Shown here piece after piece: positions 1 through 7,407 of a DNA stretch of 19,503 nt (its first letter is position 1; each line of letters begins with the position of its first letter). The position numbers and the translations under genes were made by a program. The stretch lies in the NCBI GenBank assembly GCA_905370385.1, contig CAJPKN010000019.1:1-19503 (forward strand), written 5' to 3'. The notes under the pieces are model-generated. The model did not search any database, was not told where the DNA came from, and saw only the letters and a list, made by a program, of their open reading frames with translations. The stretch comes from Stomatobaculum longum (GTDB lineage: Bacteria > Bacillota > Clostridia > Lachnospirales > Lachnospiraceae).

Positions 1-240
1 GTAACAGTATGCGCAGCATTGTCGCGTTATCATTGCATGCCGTCGGTTCAAGCAAGGTGCGAAGAAATCCCGGGTTGAACGCAAGACAAAGTCTGCACGG
101 AAGGAAAGGTGGCAACGCTGTTGCGATCTCTGCACAACATGAAAAATGGAAAGGCTTAGGGTGGGTTTCTTTAAGCCGGTGTACCCGAGCTGATACAGGT
201 TTGTAGTTCCCTTTGCTTGTGTCCGGGAATCCATGGGTCG
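1..240. other. Non-coding region, probably a structured RNA (partial, unidentified)
   Basis: I see no credible gene here; the short ORFs lack ribosome sites and family resemblance. The + strand can form several hairpins: GTTCAA 46-51 with TTGAAC 75-80, AGAC 84-87 with GTCT 91-94, GCAAC 112-116 with GTTGC 120-124, GGCTTA 153-158 with TAAGCC 172-177, and TTCCC 207-211 with GGGAA 225-229. GGGT 159-162, in the loop of the fourth hairpin, can pair with ACCC 183-186 outside it, giving an H-type pseudoknot. The exporter promoter at 250-278 lies after this region, so it is not that gene's leader. I could not match it to RNase P, tmRNA, SRP RNA, 6S or a known riboswitch. Its 5' end is probably outside the window. 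The strand is assumed. Confidence 0.4.
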
Positions 241-249
241 GAGCATTTC

Positions 250-278
250 TTGACAGCCGAAGTGCGGCTCGCTAGGAT
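250..278 (+). promoter_or_regulatory. SigA-type promoter of the ABC exporter operon with a palindrome in the spacer
   Basis: TTGACA (250-255) is followed after 17 nt by TAGGAT (273-278, four of six matches to TATAAT). Transcription would start near 285, just before the ribosome site at 289-297. The spacer contains the perfect inverted repeat AGCCG-N5-CGGCT (255-269), overlapping the last base of the -35. This position suits an operator, but no regulator gene is visible in the window. Confidence 0.6.
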
Positions 279-300
279 ATTGTGAGAAAGGGAGGGGCGT

Positions 301-2052
301 ATGAAGGTTTTGTTGCCGATATTAAAAAAGTATAGGAGAGAGGCAGTACTTGCGCCCCTCTTTAAGTTAGTCGAAGCGCTGCTTGAGCTCATGGTACCGC
401 TCATCATGGCGCGTATCATCGACAAGGGCATTGCAGAGGGAAATCGCATTTATGTACTGCAGCAGTCGGGCCTCCTGGTCTTGCTTGGCGCGGCGGGACT
501 GGGCTTTTCCGTAACCGCGCAGTATTTTGCGGCAAAGGCGGCCATGCGACTCGGGGGAGAGCTGCGGCACAGACTCTTTTCAAAGGTGCAGGAGTTAAGT
601 TTCTCCCAGCTGGATTTGTTCGGTGCGGACACGCTGATTACCCGCATGACGAGCGATGTGAATCAGGTGCAGTCCGGAGTCAACATGGTGCTGCGTCTCT
701 TTCTGCGTTCGCCGTTTATTGTTTTCGGCGCCATGGTCATGGCGTTTACCATCGACGGTCCTTCGGCGCTCATCTTTGCGGTCGCAATTCCGGTAATCGG
801 AGCGGTGGTCTTTTGGATTCTCTTGACCACCTTGCCGCTCTACAAGCGGGTGCAGGGAAAACTCGATGAGATTATGACGAGCACGCGCGAAAACCTGACC
901 GGTGTCCGTGTGATACGCGCCTTTCGGCAGGAGGAGACAGAGCGTAAGCGCTATGCCGCGCGGAATGCGGCGCTCTTTTCGGAGCAGCTCAAGGTGGGGC
1001 GCATTTCCGGTCTCATGAATCCGCTGACCTATGTGCTGATTAACCTTGCCGTTGTCGCGTTGATTCAAACGGATGCCGTGCGGGTGAATACGGGTATTTT
1101 GGAGACCGGACAGGCGGTTGCGCTTTTAAACTATATGTCGCAAATTCTGGTGGAGCTCATCAAGCTTGCAAACCTCATCATTCAGGTGACGCGTGCGGCT
1201 GCCTGCAGCGAGCGTGTCGCGGCCGTGCTGGAGGTGCATAGCGATATGCAGGACGGCAGCGAAAATGCAAGCGAGGTCTTTTTAGGAGAGGCCGAGAGCG
1301 AAGAGAACGGGCGCAAAAAGGCGGTCGAGTTTCGGGATGTCTCTCTTCGCTATGACAAGGAGAGCGGAGAGGCCCTGCATGACATCAGCTTTACTGCCTA
1401 TGCGGGCGATACCATAGGCATTATCGGCGGCACGGGCAGCGGTAAATCCTCCCTGGTGAACCTGATTCCCCGCTTTTATGACGCGAGTGCCGGGGAGGTT
1501 CGCGTCTTCGGTGAAGATGTGCGCCGCTTAACGCTGGAGAGCCTCCGTGCAAACATCGGCATGGTGTTGCAGAAGGCAGAGCTCTTTCGGGGCAGCATTG
1601 CGGACAATCTCCGATGGGGCAAGGAGGATGCCGACAACGCGGCGTTTTGGGAGGCCCTCACAATCGCGCAGGCGAAAGAGTATGTGGAGACCAAGCCCGG
1701 GAAGCTCGACTTTTACTTGGAGCAAAATGCGAGAAATCTCTCCGGCGGGCAGAAGCAGCGTCTCACGATTGCACGTGCGCTCATGAAAAAGCCGCAGATT
1801 CTGATTTTGGACGACAGTGCCTCGGCGCTCGATTTCGCAACGGATGCGGCGCTTCGGACCGCCATACGCGAAAGCGCCCGGGATATTACCTGCTTCATTG
1901 TGTCGCAGCGCGCGGCTTCGGTGCAGTATGCGGACAGAATTCTGGTGCTGGATAACGGCAACTTGGTGGGCAGCGGAACGCACGAGGAACTGTTACGGGA
2001 CAATGAAGTGTATCAGGAGATCTACTACTCCCAGTTTCCGAAGGAGGCCTGA
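301..2052 (+). CDS. Heterodimeric ABC exporter, subunit with degenerate ATPase site
   Basis: A half-transporter of 583 aa: a six-helix exporter membrane domain (about 15-300) followed by a nucleotide-binding domain (about 340-583). Walker A is GGTGSGKS (376-383) and the signature is LSGGQ (480-484). The Walker B region reads LILDD, with Asp505 where the catalytic Glu should be, and the switch His is Gln536 (SQR). These two replacements are the known pattern of the non-catalytic partner in heterodimeric exporters such as TM287/288, BmrCD and LmrCD. Its intact LSGGQ would complete the active site of the partner encoded next. The stop TGA directly abuts the partner's ATG, so the pair is co-transcribed and probably translationally coupled. 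The start follows GGGAGGGG at 290-297. The substrate cannot be read from sequence; a drug, lipid or peptide is possible. Confidence 0.93.
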   Translation: MKVLLPILKKYRREAVLAPLFKLVEALLELMVPLIMARIIDKGIAEGNRIYVLQQSGLLVLLGAAGLGFSVTAQYFAAKAAMRLGGELRHRLFSKVQELSFSQLDLFGADTLITRMTSDVNQVQSGVNMVLRLFLRSPFIVFGAMVMAFTIDGPSALIFAVAIPVIGAVVFWILLTTLPLYKRVQGKLDEIMTSTRENLTGVRVIRAFRQEETERKRYAARNAALFSEQLKVGRISGLMNPLTYVLINLAVVALIQTDAVRVNTGILETGQAVALLNYMSQILVELIKLANLIIQVTRAAACSERVAAVLEVHSDMQDGSENASEVFLGEAESEENGRKKAVEFRDVSLRYDKESGEALHDISFTAYAGDTIGIIGGTGSGKSSLVNLIPRFYDASAGEVRVFGEDVRRLTLESLRANIGMVLQKAELFRGSIADNLRWGKEDADNAAFWEALTIAQAKEYVETKPGKLDFYLEQNARNLSGGQKQRLTIARALMKKPQILILDDSASALDFATDAALRTAIRESARDITCFIVSQRAASVQYADRILVLDNGNLVGSGTHEELLRDNEVYQEIYYSQFPKEA

Positions 2053-3819
2053 ATGGAAGCAAAGAAAAGGAATGATTTGCAGTGGCGCACGGTAAAAAAG
2101 GTGTTGCGTTACATAGGACGCTTCCGGCTTTGGCTGGCGGCCTCCCTGCTGTTTGCGTTTCTTACGGTGGTGCTGACTCTGCTCGCGCCGCGTCTCACGG
2201 GTGAGGCGGTGGACCGCATGATAGGGGCGGGCCGCGTGGATTTCCCGGGAGTGCATCGGATCATACTGAAAATAGGCCTGGCTGCCGCAGGAGTCGCTTT
2301 GTTTCAGTGGCTCATGAATCTCTGCAACAACCGTCTGGCCTACTCCGTGGTGAGGGACCTCAGAAACGAGGCGTTTCGAAAGATTGAGCGTTTGCCGCTC
2401 AGCTATTTGGATGCGCACCCGGCGGGAGAAATCGAGAGCCGCGTCATTGCGGATGCGGATCAGTTTTCGGACGGCCTATTGATGGGCTTCACCCAGCTTT
2501 TTACCGGTGTTCTGACCATTGTGGGGACACTGCTCTTCATGCTCTCGGTGAGTTGGAGCATCACCCTCGCGGTGGTGCTGATTACCCCGCTCAGCTTCTT
2601 TGTGGCGGGTTATATTAGTAAGCACAGCTATCTCTTGTTCCGCGCGCAGTCGAAACTGCGAGGAGAGCAGACCGGCATGATCAACGAGATGGTTGAGGGG
2701 CAGCGCGTGGTCAAGGCCTTTCACCGCGAAGAAGCGGTCATTCGAAACTTTGACGAACTGAACGAGAAATTGACGGAAACTTCCTTAAAGGCGACCTTTT
2801 ACTCGTCGCTGACCAATCCGACGACGCGGTTTGTCAATGCCTTGGTCTATATGATAGTCGGCGCGGTCGGGGCGCTCTCGGTCATCGGCGGCGCGCTGAC
2901 GGTCGGTGAACTCACGGCTTTTTTGAGTTATGCGAGCCAGTACGCAAAGCCGTTTAACGAGATTTCGGGCGTCCTCACGGAGCTCCAGAATGCCATTGCC
3001 TGCGCTGCGCGGCTTTTTGAGCTCATTGAAGAAACGGAAGAGGTTCCGGACCGGGCAACGGCGCTTGCACCCGAAGGGTTTCGCGGTGCGGTTCGTTTTG
3101 ACAAGGTGGATTTTTCCTATGTGCCGGAGCAGCACTTAATCGAGGACTTCAATTTTGAGGTAAAGCCCGGACAGAAGATTGCGATTGTCGGTCCGACCGG
3201 CTGCGGCAAGACGACGCTCATCAACCTTTTAATGCGCTTTTACGATGTGACCGGCGGTGCCATAAGTCTCGACGAGACGGATCTTCGCGATTTAACGCGT
3301 GCGTCGCTGCGCGGCGGTTTCGGCATGGTGCTCCAGGAGACCTGGTTAAAGAGCGGAACCATACGCGAAAACATCACCATGGGAAATCCCAGCATTTCGG
3401 AAGAAAAGATGCGTGAAGTGGCGCGTGCCTGCCACATTGCAGGCTTTATCGAGCGGCTTCCGGACGGCTATGATACGGTCATTGCCGAGAACGGAGAGGG
3501 CTTCTCGCAGGGACAGAAGCAGTTACTCTGCATTGCCCGCGTGATGATGAGCAATCCATCCATGCTCATCTTGGACGAGGCGACTTCTTCCATTGACACA
3601 CGAACGGAACTCAAAATTCAGGAGGCCTTTAACCGTCTGATGGAAGAGCGCACGAGCTTTATTGTGGCGCATCGACTTTCGACCATACGCAATGCGGATG
3701 TGATCCTTGTCATGAAGGCGGGACACATCATCGAACAGGGAAACCACGAGGAACTCATGGCAAAGCAGGGCTTTTATTATACGCTCTACGAGAGCCAGTA
3801 CCTCGGAAAGGCGATTTAG
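2053..3819 (+). CDS. Heterodimeric ABC exporter, catalytic subunit
   Basis: The second half-transporter, 588 aa, with a membrane domain (about 25-320) and an ATPase domain (about 345-588). Walker A is GPTGCGKT (380-387), Walker B ends in LDE with the catalytic Glu509, and the switch His540 lies in IVAHRLST. Its signature is FSQGQ (484-488) instead of LSGGQ. The degenerate site is thus built from Asp505/Gln536 of the first subunit plus this altered signature, while the functional site pairs this subunit's Walker motifs with the partner's LSGGQ. The AAGGAGG ribosome site (2041-2047) lies in the last codons of the upstream gene, and the two genes have no gap. No clear terminator follows; the next promoter starts immediately after the stop. 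Confidence 0.93.
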   Translation: MEAKKRNDLQWRTVKKVLRYIGRFRLWLAASLLFAFLTVVLTLLAPRLTGEAVDRMIGAGRVDFPGVHRIILKIGLAAAGVALFQWLMNLCNNRLAYSVVRDLRNEAFRKIERLPLSYLDAHPAGEIESRVIADADQFSDGLLMGFTQLFTGVLTIVGTLLFMLSVSWSITLAVVLITPLSFFVAGYISKHSYLLFRAQSKLRGEQTGMINEMVEGQRVVKAFHREEAVIRNFDELNEKLTETSLKATFYSSLTNPTTRFVNALVYMIVGAVGALSVIGGALTVGELTAFLSYASQYAKPFNEISGVLTELQNAIACAARLFELIEETEEVPDRATALAPEGFRGAVRFDKVDFSYVPEQHLIEDFNFEVKPGQKIAIVGPTGCGKTTLINLLMRFYDVTGGAISLDETDLRDLTRASLRGGFGMVLQETWLKSGTIRENITMGNPSISEEKMREVARACHIAGFIERLPDGYDTVIAENGEGFSQGQKQLLCIARVMMSNPSMLILDEATSSIDTRTELKIQEAFNRLMEERTSFIVAHRLSTIRNADVILVMKAGHIIEQGNHEELMAKQGFYYTLYESQYLGKAI

Positions 3820-3848
3820 TGGAAAAGTGAGGCTCTGTTTGCTATAAT
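3820..3848 (+). promoter_or_regulatory. Promoter of thrH
   Basis: TGGAAA (3820-3825, four of six to TTGACA) and a perfect TATAAT (3843-3848) are 17 nt apart. TG at 3840-3841 makes it an extended -10 (TGCTATAAT). The -35 begins right after the exporter stop codon. Similar TGC-preceded -10 boxes occur at 10131, 11801 and, on the - strand, 19406. Confidence 0.7.
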
Positions 3849-3881
3849 AGCGGCATTGACTGTTTTTTTAGGAGGCGGCAC

Positions 3882-4481
3882 ATGAATATTGTTTGCTTGG
3901 ATCTTGAAGGTGTATTGGTTCCGGAAATCTGGATTGCGTTTGCGGAGGCGACGGGCATTCCGGAGCTCAAGCGTACCACCAGAGATGAGCCGGATTACGA
4001 TAAGCTGATGCGCTACCGCATCGATATTTTGAAGGAGCACGGCCTTGGCCTTAAGGAGATTCAGGACACCATTGCGACCATAGACCCGATGCCGGGTGCA
4101 AAAGAGTTCCTCGATGAACTCCGGAGTTTTACCCAGGTTATCATTTTGAGTGATACCTTTACGCAGTTTGCGGCGCCCCTCATGAAGAAGCTCGGCTATC
4201 CGACCATCTTCTGCAATTCGCTCGAGGTTTCGGAAAACGGCGAAATTACCGGTTTCCGCATGCGCATTGAGCACTCCAAGTTAACGACCGTGCGCGCATT
4301 CCAGTCGATCGGCTACGAGACCATTGCGAGCGGTGACAGCTACAACGATCTCGGCATGATCGAGGCGAGTAAGGCGGGCTTTCTGTTCCGCAGCACCGAG
4401 GAAATCAAGAAGGCATATCCGCAGTTCCCGGCTTTTGAGAGCTATGACGAACTTCTTGCGGCAATTAAGGCGGCACAATAA
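3882..4481 (+). CDS. thrH: ThrH-type HAD phosphatase / phosphoserine:homoserine phosphotransferase
   Basis: A 199-aa cytoplasmic HAD-superfamily protein. Motif I is DLEGV with nucleophile Asp7 and Glu9, followed by the PEIWIAFAE segment characteristic of ThrH. Motif II is Ser90 in ILSDT, motif III is probably Lys133, and motif IV is GDSYND (151-156) with acidic Asp152 and Asp156. The length and near-full alignment to remembered Pseudomonas ThrH support the call. ThrH hydrolyses phosphoserine and can pass the phosphate to homoserine, linking serine and threonine synthesis; the transferase activity is known from the Pseudomonas enzyme and is only inferred here. It has its own promoter and terminator, so it is a single-gene unit. 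The ribosome site is AGGAGG at 3870-3875. Confidence 0.88.
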   Translation: MNIVCLDLEGVLVPEIWIAFAEATGIPELKRTTRDEPDYDKLMRYRIDILKEHGLGLKEIQDTIATIDPMPGAKEFLDELRSFTQVIILSDTFTQFAAPLMKKLGYPTIFCNSLEVSENGEITGFRMRIEHSKLTTVRAFQSIGYETIASGDSYNDLGMIEASKAGFLFRSTEEIKKAYPQFPAFESYDELLAAIKAAQ

Positions 4482-4489
4482 GAGAAAAG

Positions 4490-4520
4490 AGACAGCTTCC
4501 CCGGCGGGAGGCTGTCTTTT
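4490..4520 (+). terminator. Rho-independent terminator of thrH
   Basis: An 11-bp stem pairs GACAGCTTCCC (4491-4501) with GGGAGGCTGTC (4506-4516), with one G-T wobble and the loop CGGC. It is followed by TTTT (4517-4520) and begins 9 nt after the thrH stop. Confidence 0.85.
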
Positions 4521-4616
4521 CGGTAACGAAGGGAAAAGCAAAACGCTTGCAATCAACATCAATCGCAAAACAAAGACGTAACCGTAGGGTGAGTCGTGCG
4601 CGAAGGGAGAGGAAAG

Positions 4617-5828
4617 ATGACAGAGGCAATTTCTGACTGCAATCCGCGGGAACTTAGTTTCAAGGCGCGCGTTCTTTCCTGCGAGGAGAGGAGAACGGCG
4701 GCGGGAGAAAGCCGCTTCGCTGTAGTCTTGGACCGCACGGCTTTTTTTCCGGAGCAGGGCGGTCAGAAGGCAGATCGCGGCACACTCGGCGGTGCAAGCC
4801 TTCTCGACGCGGAGATAAACGAGGGCGTGATTGTCCATATTTTGGATGCCCCATTGGAAGCGGGAAGCGAGGTCGAGGGGGAAGTGGATTGGCCGCGCCG
4901 CTTTGACTTTATGCAGCAGCACACGGGAGAGCACATTCTGTCCGGACTTGCCAATCGCCTCTACGGCGCGGAGAACGTGGGCTTTCATCTCAGTGAGCGG
5001 GAAGTGCAGTTGGATTTCAGCGTGCAGCTCTCGGAAGCGGAACTTGAGGCACTGGAACACGCGGCGAATGAGGCTATTTTCCGCGATATTCCGGTGAAGG
5101 CTTATTACCCGAATGCCGAGGAACTGGCGGCGCTGAACTACCGGCAGAAAAAAGAGCTCACGGGGGCCATACGCATTGTCGAGCTTGAGGGCGTGGATTG
5201 CTGTGCCTGCTGTGCACCCCATGTCGCGCGGAGTTCGGAGGTGGGGATTCTCAAGATTCTGAGCGCCATGAACTATAAGGGCGGCATGCGGCTCTACATT
5301 GCCTGCGGAATGCGCGCGGTGCAAGATTACGCGGCGCGGATACAGGAGGCGCAACAGCTGTCGAAACTGCTCTCCGCACCGCAGGGCGAACTGAGCGCTG
5401 CGGTAGTACGTGTGCAAGAAAAGGCAATGGCCGCGGAGCAGCGCGCGGCAGAGACGGCGCTTGCCCTGATTCTTGCGCGGGCGGAAGCGGAAATCCGTGA
5501 GAAGGCACAAATGCATGAACCGCCGAAAGCGGAAGAGGATGGGCTCTGCCTCATCTTACCGCTGCTCCCGGAGAGCGCCCTCCAGCGCGCGGTGAAGCCG
5601 TTGAAGGAGCTGTTTTCCGGTGTGGTTGCGCTTTTTTCGGGCGACGACGAGAGCGGCTATGCCTTTCTCATGTTCGGAGACGGCATGGATTGGAAGCCCT
5701 TTCTCGCGGAGCTCCGAACGCGCGGCGGCAAGGGCGGCGGCGGAAAAGACCGCGTGCAGGGTAGACTGCTTTGTCGCGCAAAAGAATTACATACAATATT
5801 TCATGATTTTGTAATAAAACAGAATTGA
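4617..5828 (+). CDS. AlaX-like trans-editing protein (alanyl-tRNA editing plus DHHA1 domain)
   Basis: This protein resembles the C-terminal half of alanyl-tRNA synthetase without the catalytic core. Such stand-alone AlaX proteins hydrolyse Ser- or Gly-tRNA(Ala), preventing mistranslation. An N-terminal beta-barrel (about 15-95) with FFPEQGGQ leads into the editing domain. The zinc ligands are visible: HTGEH (His102, His106) and C-x3-H (Cys198, His202), the latter inside a Cys-rich CCACC stretch. A coiled region (about 240-300) leads to a DHHA1-type domain with the Gly-rich motif GGKGGGGKDR near 370-379. I chose ATG 4617 (403 aa) over GTG 4596 because GGGAGAGG (4605-4612) sits correctly for it. 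The dacF promoter probably lies in the AT-rich 3' end of this gene or just after it; TACAAT at 5792-5797 is a weak candidate. Confidence 0.85.
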   Translation: MTEAISDCNPRELSFKARVLSCEERRTAAGESRFAVVLDRTAFFPEQGGQKADRGTLGGASLLDAEINEGVIVHILDAPLEAGSEVEGEVDWPRRFDFMQQHTGEHILSGLANRLYGAENVGFHLSEREVQLDFSVQLSEAELEALEHAANEAIFRDIPVKAYYPNAEELAALNYRQKKELTGAIRIVELEGVDCCACCAPHVARSSEVGILKILSAMNYKGGMRLYIACGMRAVQDYAARIQEAQQLSKLLSAPQGELSAAVVRVQEKAMAAEQRAAETALALILARAEAEIREKAQMHEPPKAEEDGLCLILPLLPESALQRAVKPLKELFSGVVALFSGDDESGYAFLMFGDGMDWKPFLAELRTRGGKGGGGKDRVQGRLLCRAKELHTIFHDFVIKQN

Positions 5829-5901
5829 TCTTGTGATAGAATTAAAAGAAAATAGACGGAATTACGTTCAAAAAGGAAACACGGAAGGGAGGAATTCGTC
5901 C

Positions 5902-7407
5902 ATGCCGGAGGGAATCAAACGCTTGCGGGCCGGTCTGCTGGCTCTGGTCGTGCTGTTGTTCAGCACTGCGGCGGCGGGGAGCGCCAAGGCGGCCAACGCA
6001 CCGGAAATTGCTTCTGAGGGCGCTGTGCTCTACAACGCGACCAGCGGGAAGTTCTTGTATGAGAAGAATGCAAACCACCAGTACTATCCCGCTTCCATCA
6101 CCAAGTTCATGACGGCACTTCTGGTATTGGAGAATGCGTCACAGGATGACACTGTGGTGTTCTCGAGCGCAGCGACGGAGAATCTGGAATCCGGCGCCGT
6201 CAATTTGGAAGTGGCAAAGGGAGATCGCATTAAGGTGCGCGATTGTCTCTACGGGCTCATGCTGAAATCCGCGAACGAAGTCGCAAACGGGCTCGCCGAG
6301 CACGTCTCGGGTTCCGTTCCTTCGTTTGCGAAGAAGATGAATCGACGCGCACAGGAGCTTGGCTGCACCAACACGAATTTCGTGAATCCGAGCGGGCTCA
6401 ACAGCGCAAAGCATCTCTCGACACCCCATGACATGGCATTGATTGCGAAGGCTTGCTTTGATCGCGCGGATTTTCGCGCCATCGATAGAACGGTGTCCTA
6501 TCATTTCCCGGCGACGCAGAAACGCCCGAACGGCACGGATATCGTCATGGGACATCGCATGATTTCGAGCGGGAATGCAGACTACTATCCGGGAATTCTG
6601 GGCGGTAAGACCGGTTATACGAGTGCTGCGGGTAATACGCTTGTGACCTGCGCAGAGCGAAACGGCGTGCGCCTCATTGTTGTGGTCATGAAGAGTCGCA
6701 AGACCCAGTACTCGGATACGCGAGCTCTCCTTGACTACGGTTTTCAGCTCGCGGAGGAAAGCGGCGGAAAAAAACCGGAAGCCGTGGGCGGGGAAACGGA
6801 GATGCCACAGGCAAGCGGCAGAGTTCAGGCGCACACGGCAAACAGTCCGACAGAAAACCTGCAAGCAGCAAATCAAGCAAGTCCGGCGGAAAATCCGCAA
6901 GCGGCAAATCAACAAAATCAAGCGGAAAGTCAGCAAAGTCAGGCGGGAAGTCTGCAAGCGCTAAAGCCGGCGGGCAGTCAAAGTCGAATCGTAAGTCAAC
7001 GAAATCGGGCGGTAAGTCAACAAAATCAAGCGGCAAGTCAACAAAATCAGGCGGGAAGTCAACAAAGTCAGGCGGCAAATCCGGCGGCAAGCGGAAGTAG
7101 CTGGATTCAGCGAAACGGCGTTTGGGCCTACCGCGAGGCAAACGGTGCGCTGGTCCGCAACGCACGCCGTGAGATTAACGGCAAGCAGTACTGGTTTGAT
7201 GAAAACGGCAATATGCTTGAGGGCTGGCGGCAGGACGGAAGCGGTGCCTGGTACTATTTGACGCCGGGACAAGGCGCGCTTCAGACGAACTCTTGGCTGC
7301 TCTACAAGAATCAGTGGTATTATCTGGGTAGCGACGGCAAAATGCTCACAGACAGCAGAACGCCGGACGGTTATCTGGTCAATAAGGAGGGCATCTGGAT
7401 TGGATAA
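5902..7407 (+). CDS. D-alanyl-D-alanine carboxypeptidase (S11) with C-terminal cell-wall-binding repeats
   Basis: An exported low-molecular-mass penicillin-binding protein of the DacA/DacF type that trims the terminal D-Ala of peptidoglycan pentapeptides. A signal peptide (about 1-31, ending SAKA-AN) precedes the S11 domain. Catalytic motifs are SITK (65-68, nucleophile Ser65), SAN (123-125) and KTG (236-238). A Gln/Ser/Ala linker (about 300-397) leads to aromatic-Gly cell-wall-binding repeats (about 400-500; GVWAY, GKQYWF, GAWYYL, QWYYL). I chose ATG 5902 (501 aa), with GGGAGG at 5887-5892, over GTG 5833 because it places the signal peptide at the N-terminus. The linker DNA encodes a much more regular product in the -1 frame, reachable from an A7 heptamer at 6768-6774; see the separate entries. 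The stop overlaps the next gene by 8 bp. Confidence 0.92.
   Translation: MPEGIKRLRAGLLALVVLLFSTAAAGSAKAANAPEIASEGAVLYNATSGKFLYEKNANHQYYPASITKFMTALLVLENASQDDTVVFSSAATENLESGAVNLEVAKGDRIKVRDCLYGLMLKSANEVANGLAEHVSGSVPSFAKKMNRRAQELGCTNTNFVNPSGLNSAKHLSTPHDMALIAKACFDRADFRAIDRTVSYHFPATQKRPNGTDIVMGHRMISSGNADYYPGILGGKTGYTSAAGNTLVTCAERNGVRLIVVVMKSRKTQYSDTRALLDYGFQLAEESGGKKPEAVGGETEMPQASGRVQAHTANSPTENLQAANQASPAENPQAANQQNQAESQQSQAGSLQALKPAGSQSRIVSQRNRAVSQQNQAASQQNQAGSQQSQAANPAASGSSWIQRNGVWAYREANGALVRNARREINGKQYWFDENGNMLEGWRQDGSGAWYYLTPGQGALQTNSWLLYKNQWYYLGSDGKMLTDSRTPDGYLVNKEGIWIG
6753..6812 (+). promoter_or_regulatory. Candidate programmed -1 frameshift signal in the carboxypeptidase gene
   Basis: The heptamer A-AAA-AAA (6768-6774) is in the correct phase for -1 slippage, because the zero-frame codons are GGA AAA AAA CCG. 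An SD-like GGAGG (6753-6757) lies 10 nt upstream. A stem can form 6 nt downstream: GCCGTGG (6781-6787) pairs with CCAC-A-GGC (6805-6812), seven pairs with a bulged A. This three-part arrangement matches the known dnaX frameshift cassette of E. coli. Transcriptional slippage on the A7 tract would give the same products. Function is inferred from layout; the site was not chosen by any computed score. Confidence 0.55.
6774..7100 (+). other. -1 frame extension: Lys/Ser/Thr/Gly-rich alternative C-terminus
   Basis: Read from the last A of the slippery heptamer in the -1 frame, the DNA is open for 108 codons and stops at TAG (7098-7100). The frame has no start codon of its own, so ORF searches miss it. 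It encodes a basic tail built on the heptapeptide KSTKSGG/KSTKSSG and ends in KRK just where the wall-binding domain begins in frame 0. A shifted product would be 399 aa: signal peptide, S11 domain (to residue 291) and basic tail, with no wall-binding repeats. In the four aligned 21-nt units at 6993-7076, four of the five variable columns are third codon positions in this frame, and these are amino-acid-changing in frame 0. This suggests selection has acted on the -1 reading. Confidence 0.55.
6870..7097 (+). repeat. Imperfect 21-nt tandem repeats in the carboxypeptidase linker
   Basis: The clearest run is four 21-nt units at 6993-7013, 7014-7034, 7035-7055 and 7056-7076, with the pattern AAGTCAACRAARTCR followed by two Ser/Gly codons. 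Less regular copies lie upstream from 6870. Frame 0 reads SQQNQAA-like units; frame -1 reads KSTKSGG. Repeat number could change by recombination without breaking either frame, since the unit is a multiple of three. Confidence 0.85.

Noticed and set aside
158..190. T-box-like AGGGTGG near 158
   Set aside because: The full T-box sequence (AGGGTGG-N-ACCGCG), specifier loop and terminator are absent, and the downstream gene is an exporter with its own promoter.
9..206. Short ORF at the left edge
   Set aside because: No ribosome site or family resemblance, and the DNA forms hairpins instead.
250..272. Hairpin AGCCG/CGGCT as group II intron domain V or a terminator
   Set aside because: The stem is too short, lacks domain V sequence and has no T tract; it lies inside a good promoter.
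4281..5516. Long 411-aa antisense ORF over thrH and the AlaX-like gene
   Set aside because: It is a shadow of GC-rich coding sequence; both + strand genes have complete catalytic motifs and good starts.
6870..7097. 21-nt repeats as a CRISPR array
   Set aside because: Units are tandem without spacers, imperfect and in-frame within a gene.
6686..7165. Antisense ORF with DFVDLP-type repeats
   Set aside because: It is the reverse reading of the 21-nt repeats inside the carboxypeptidase gene; it has no ribosome site or independent support.
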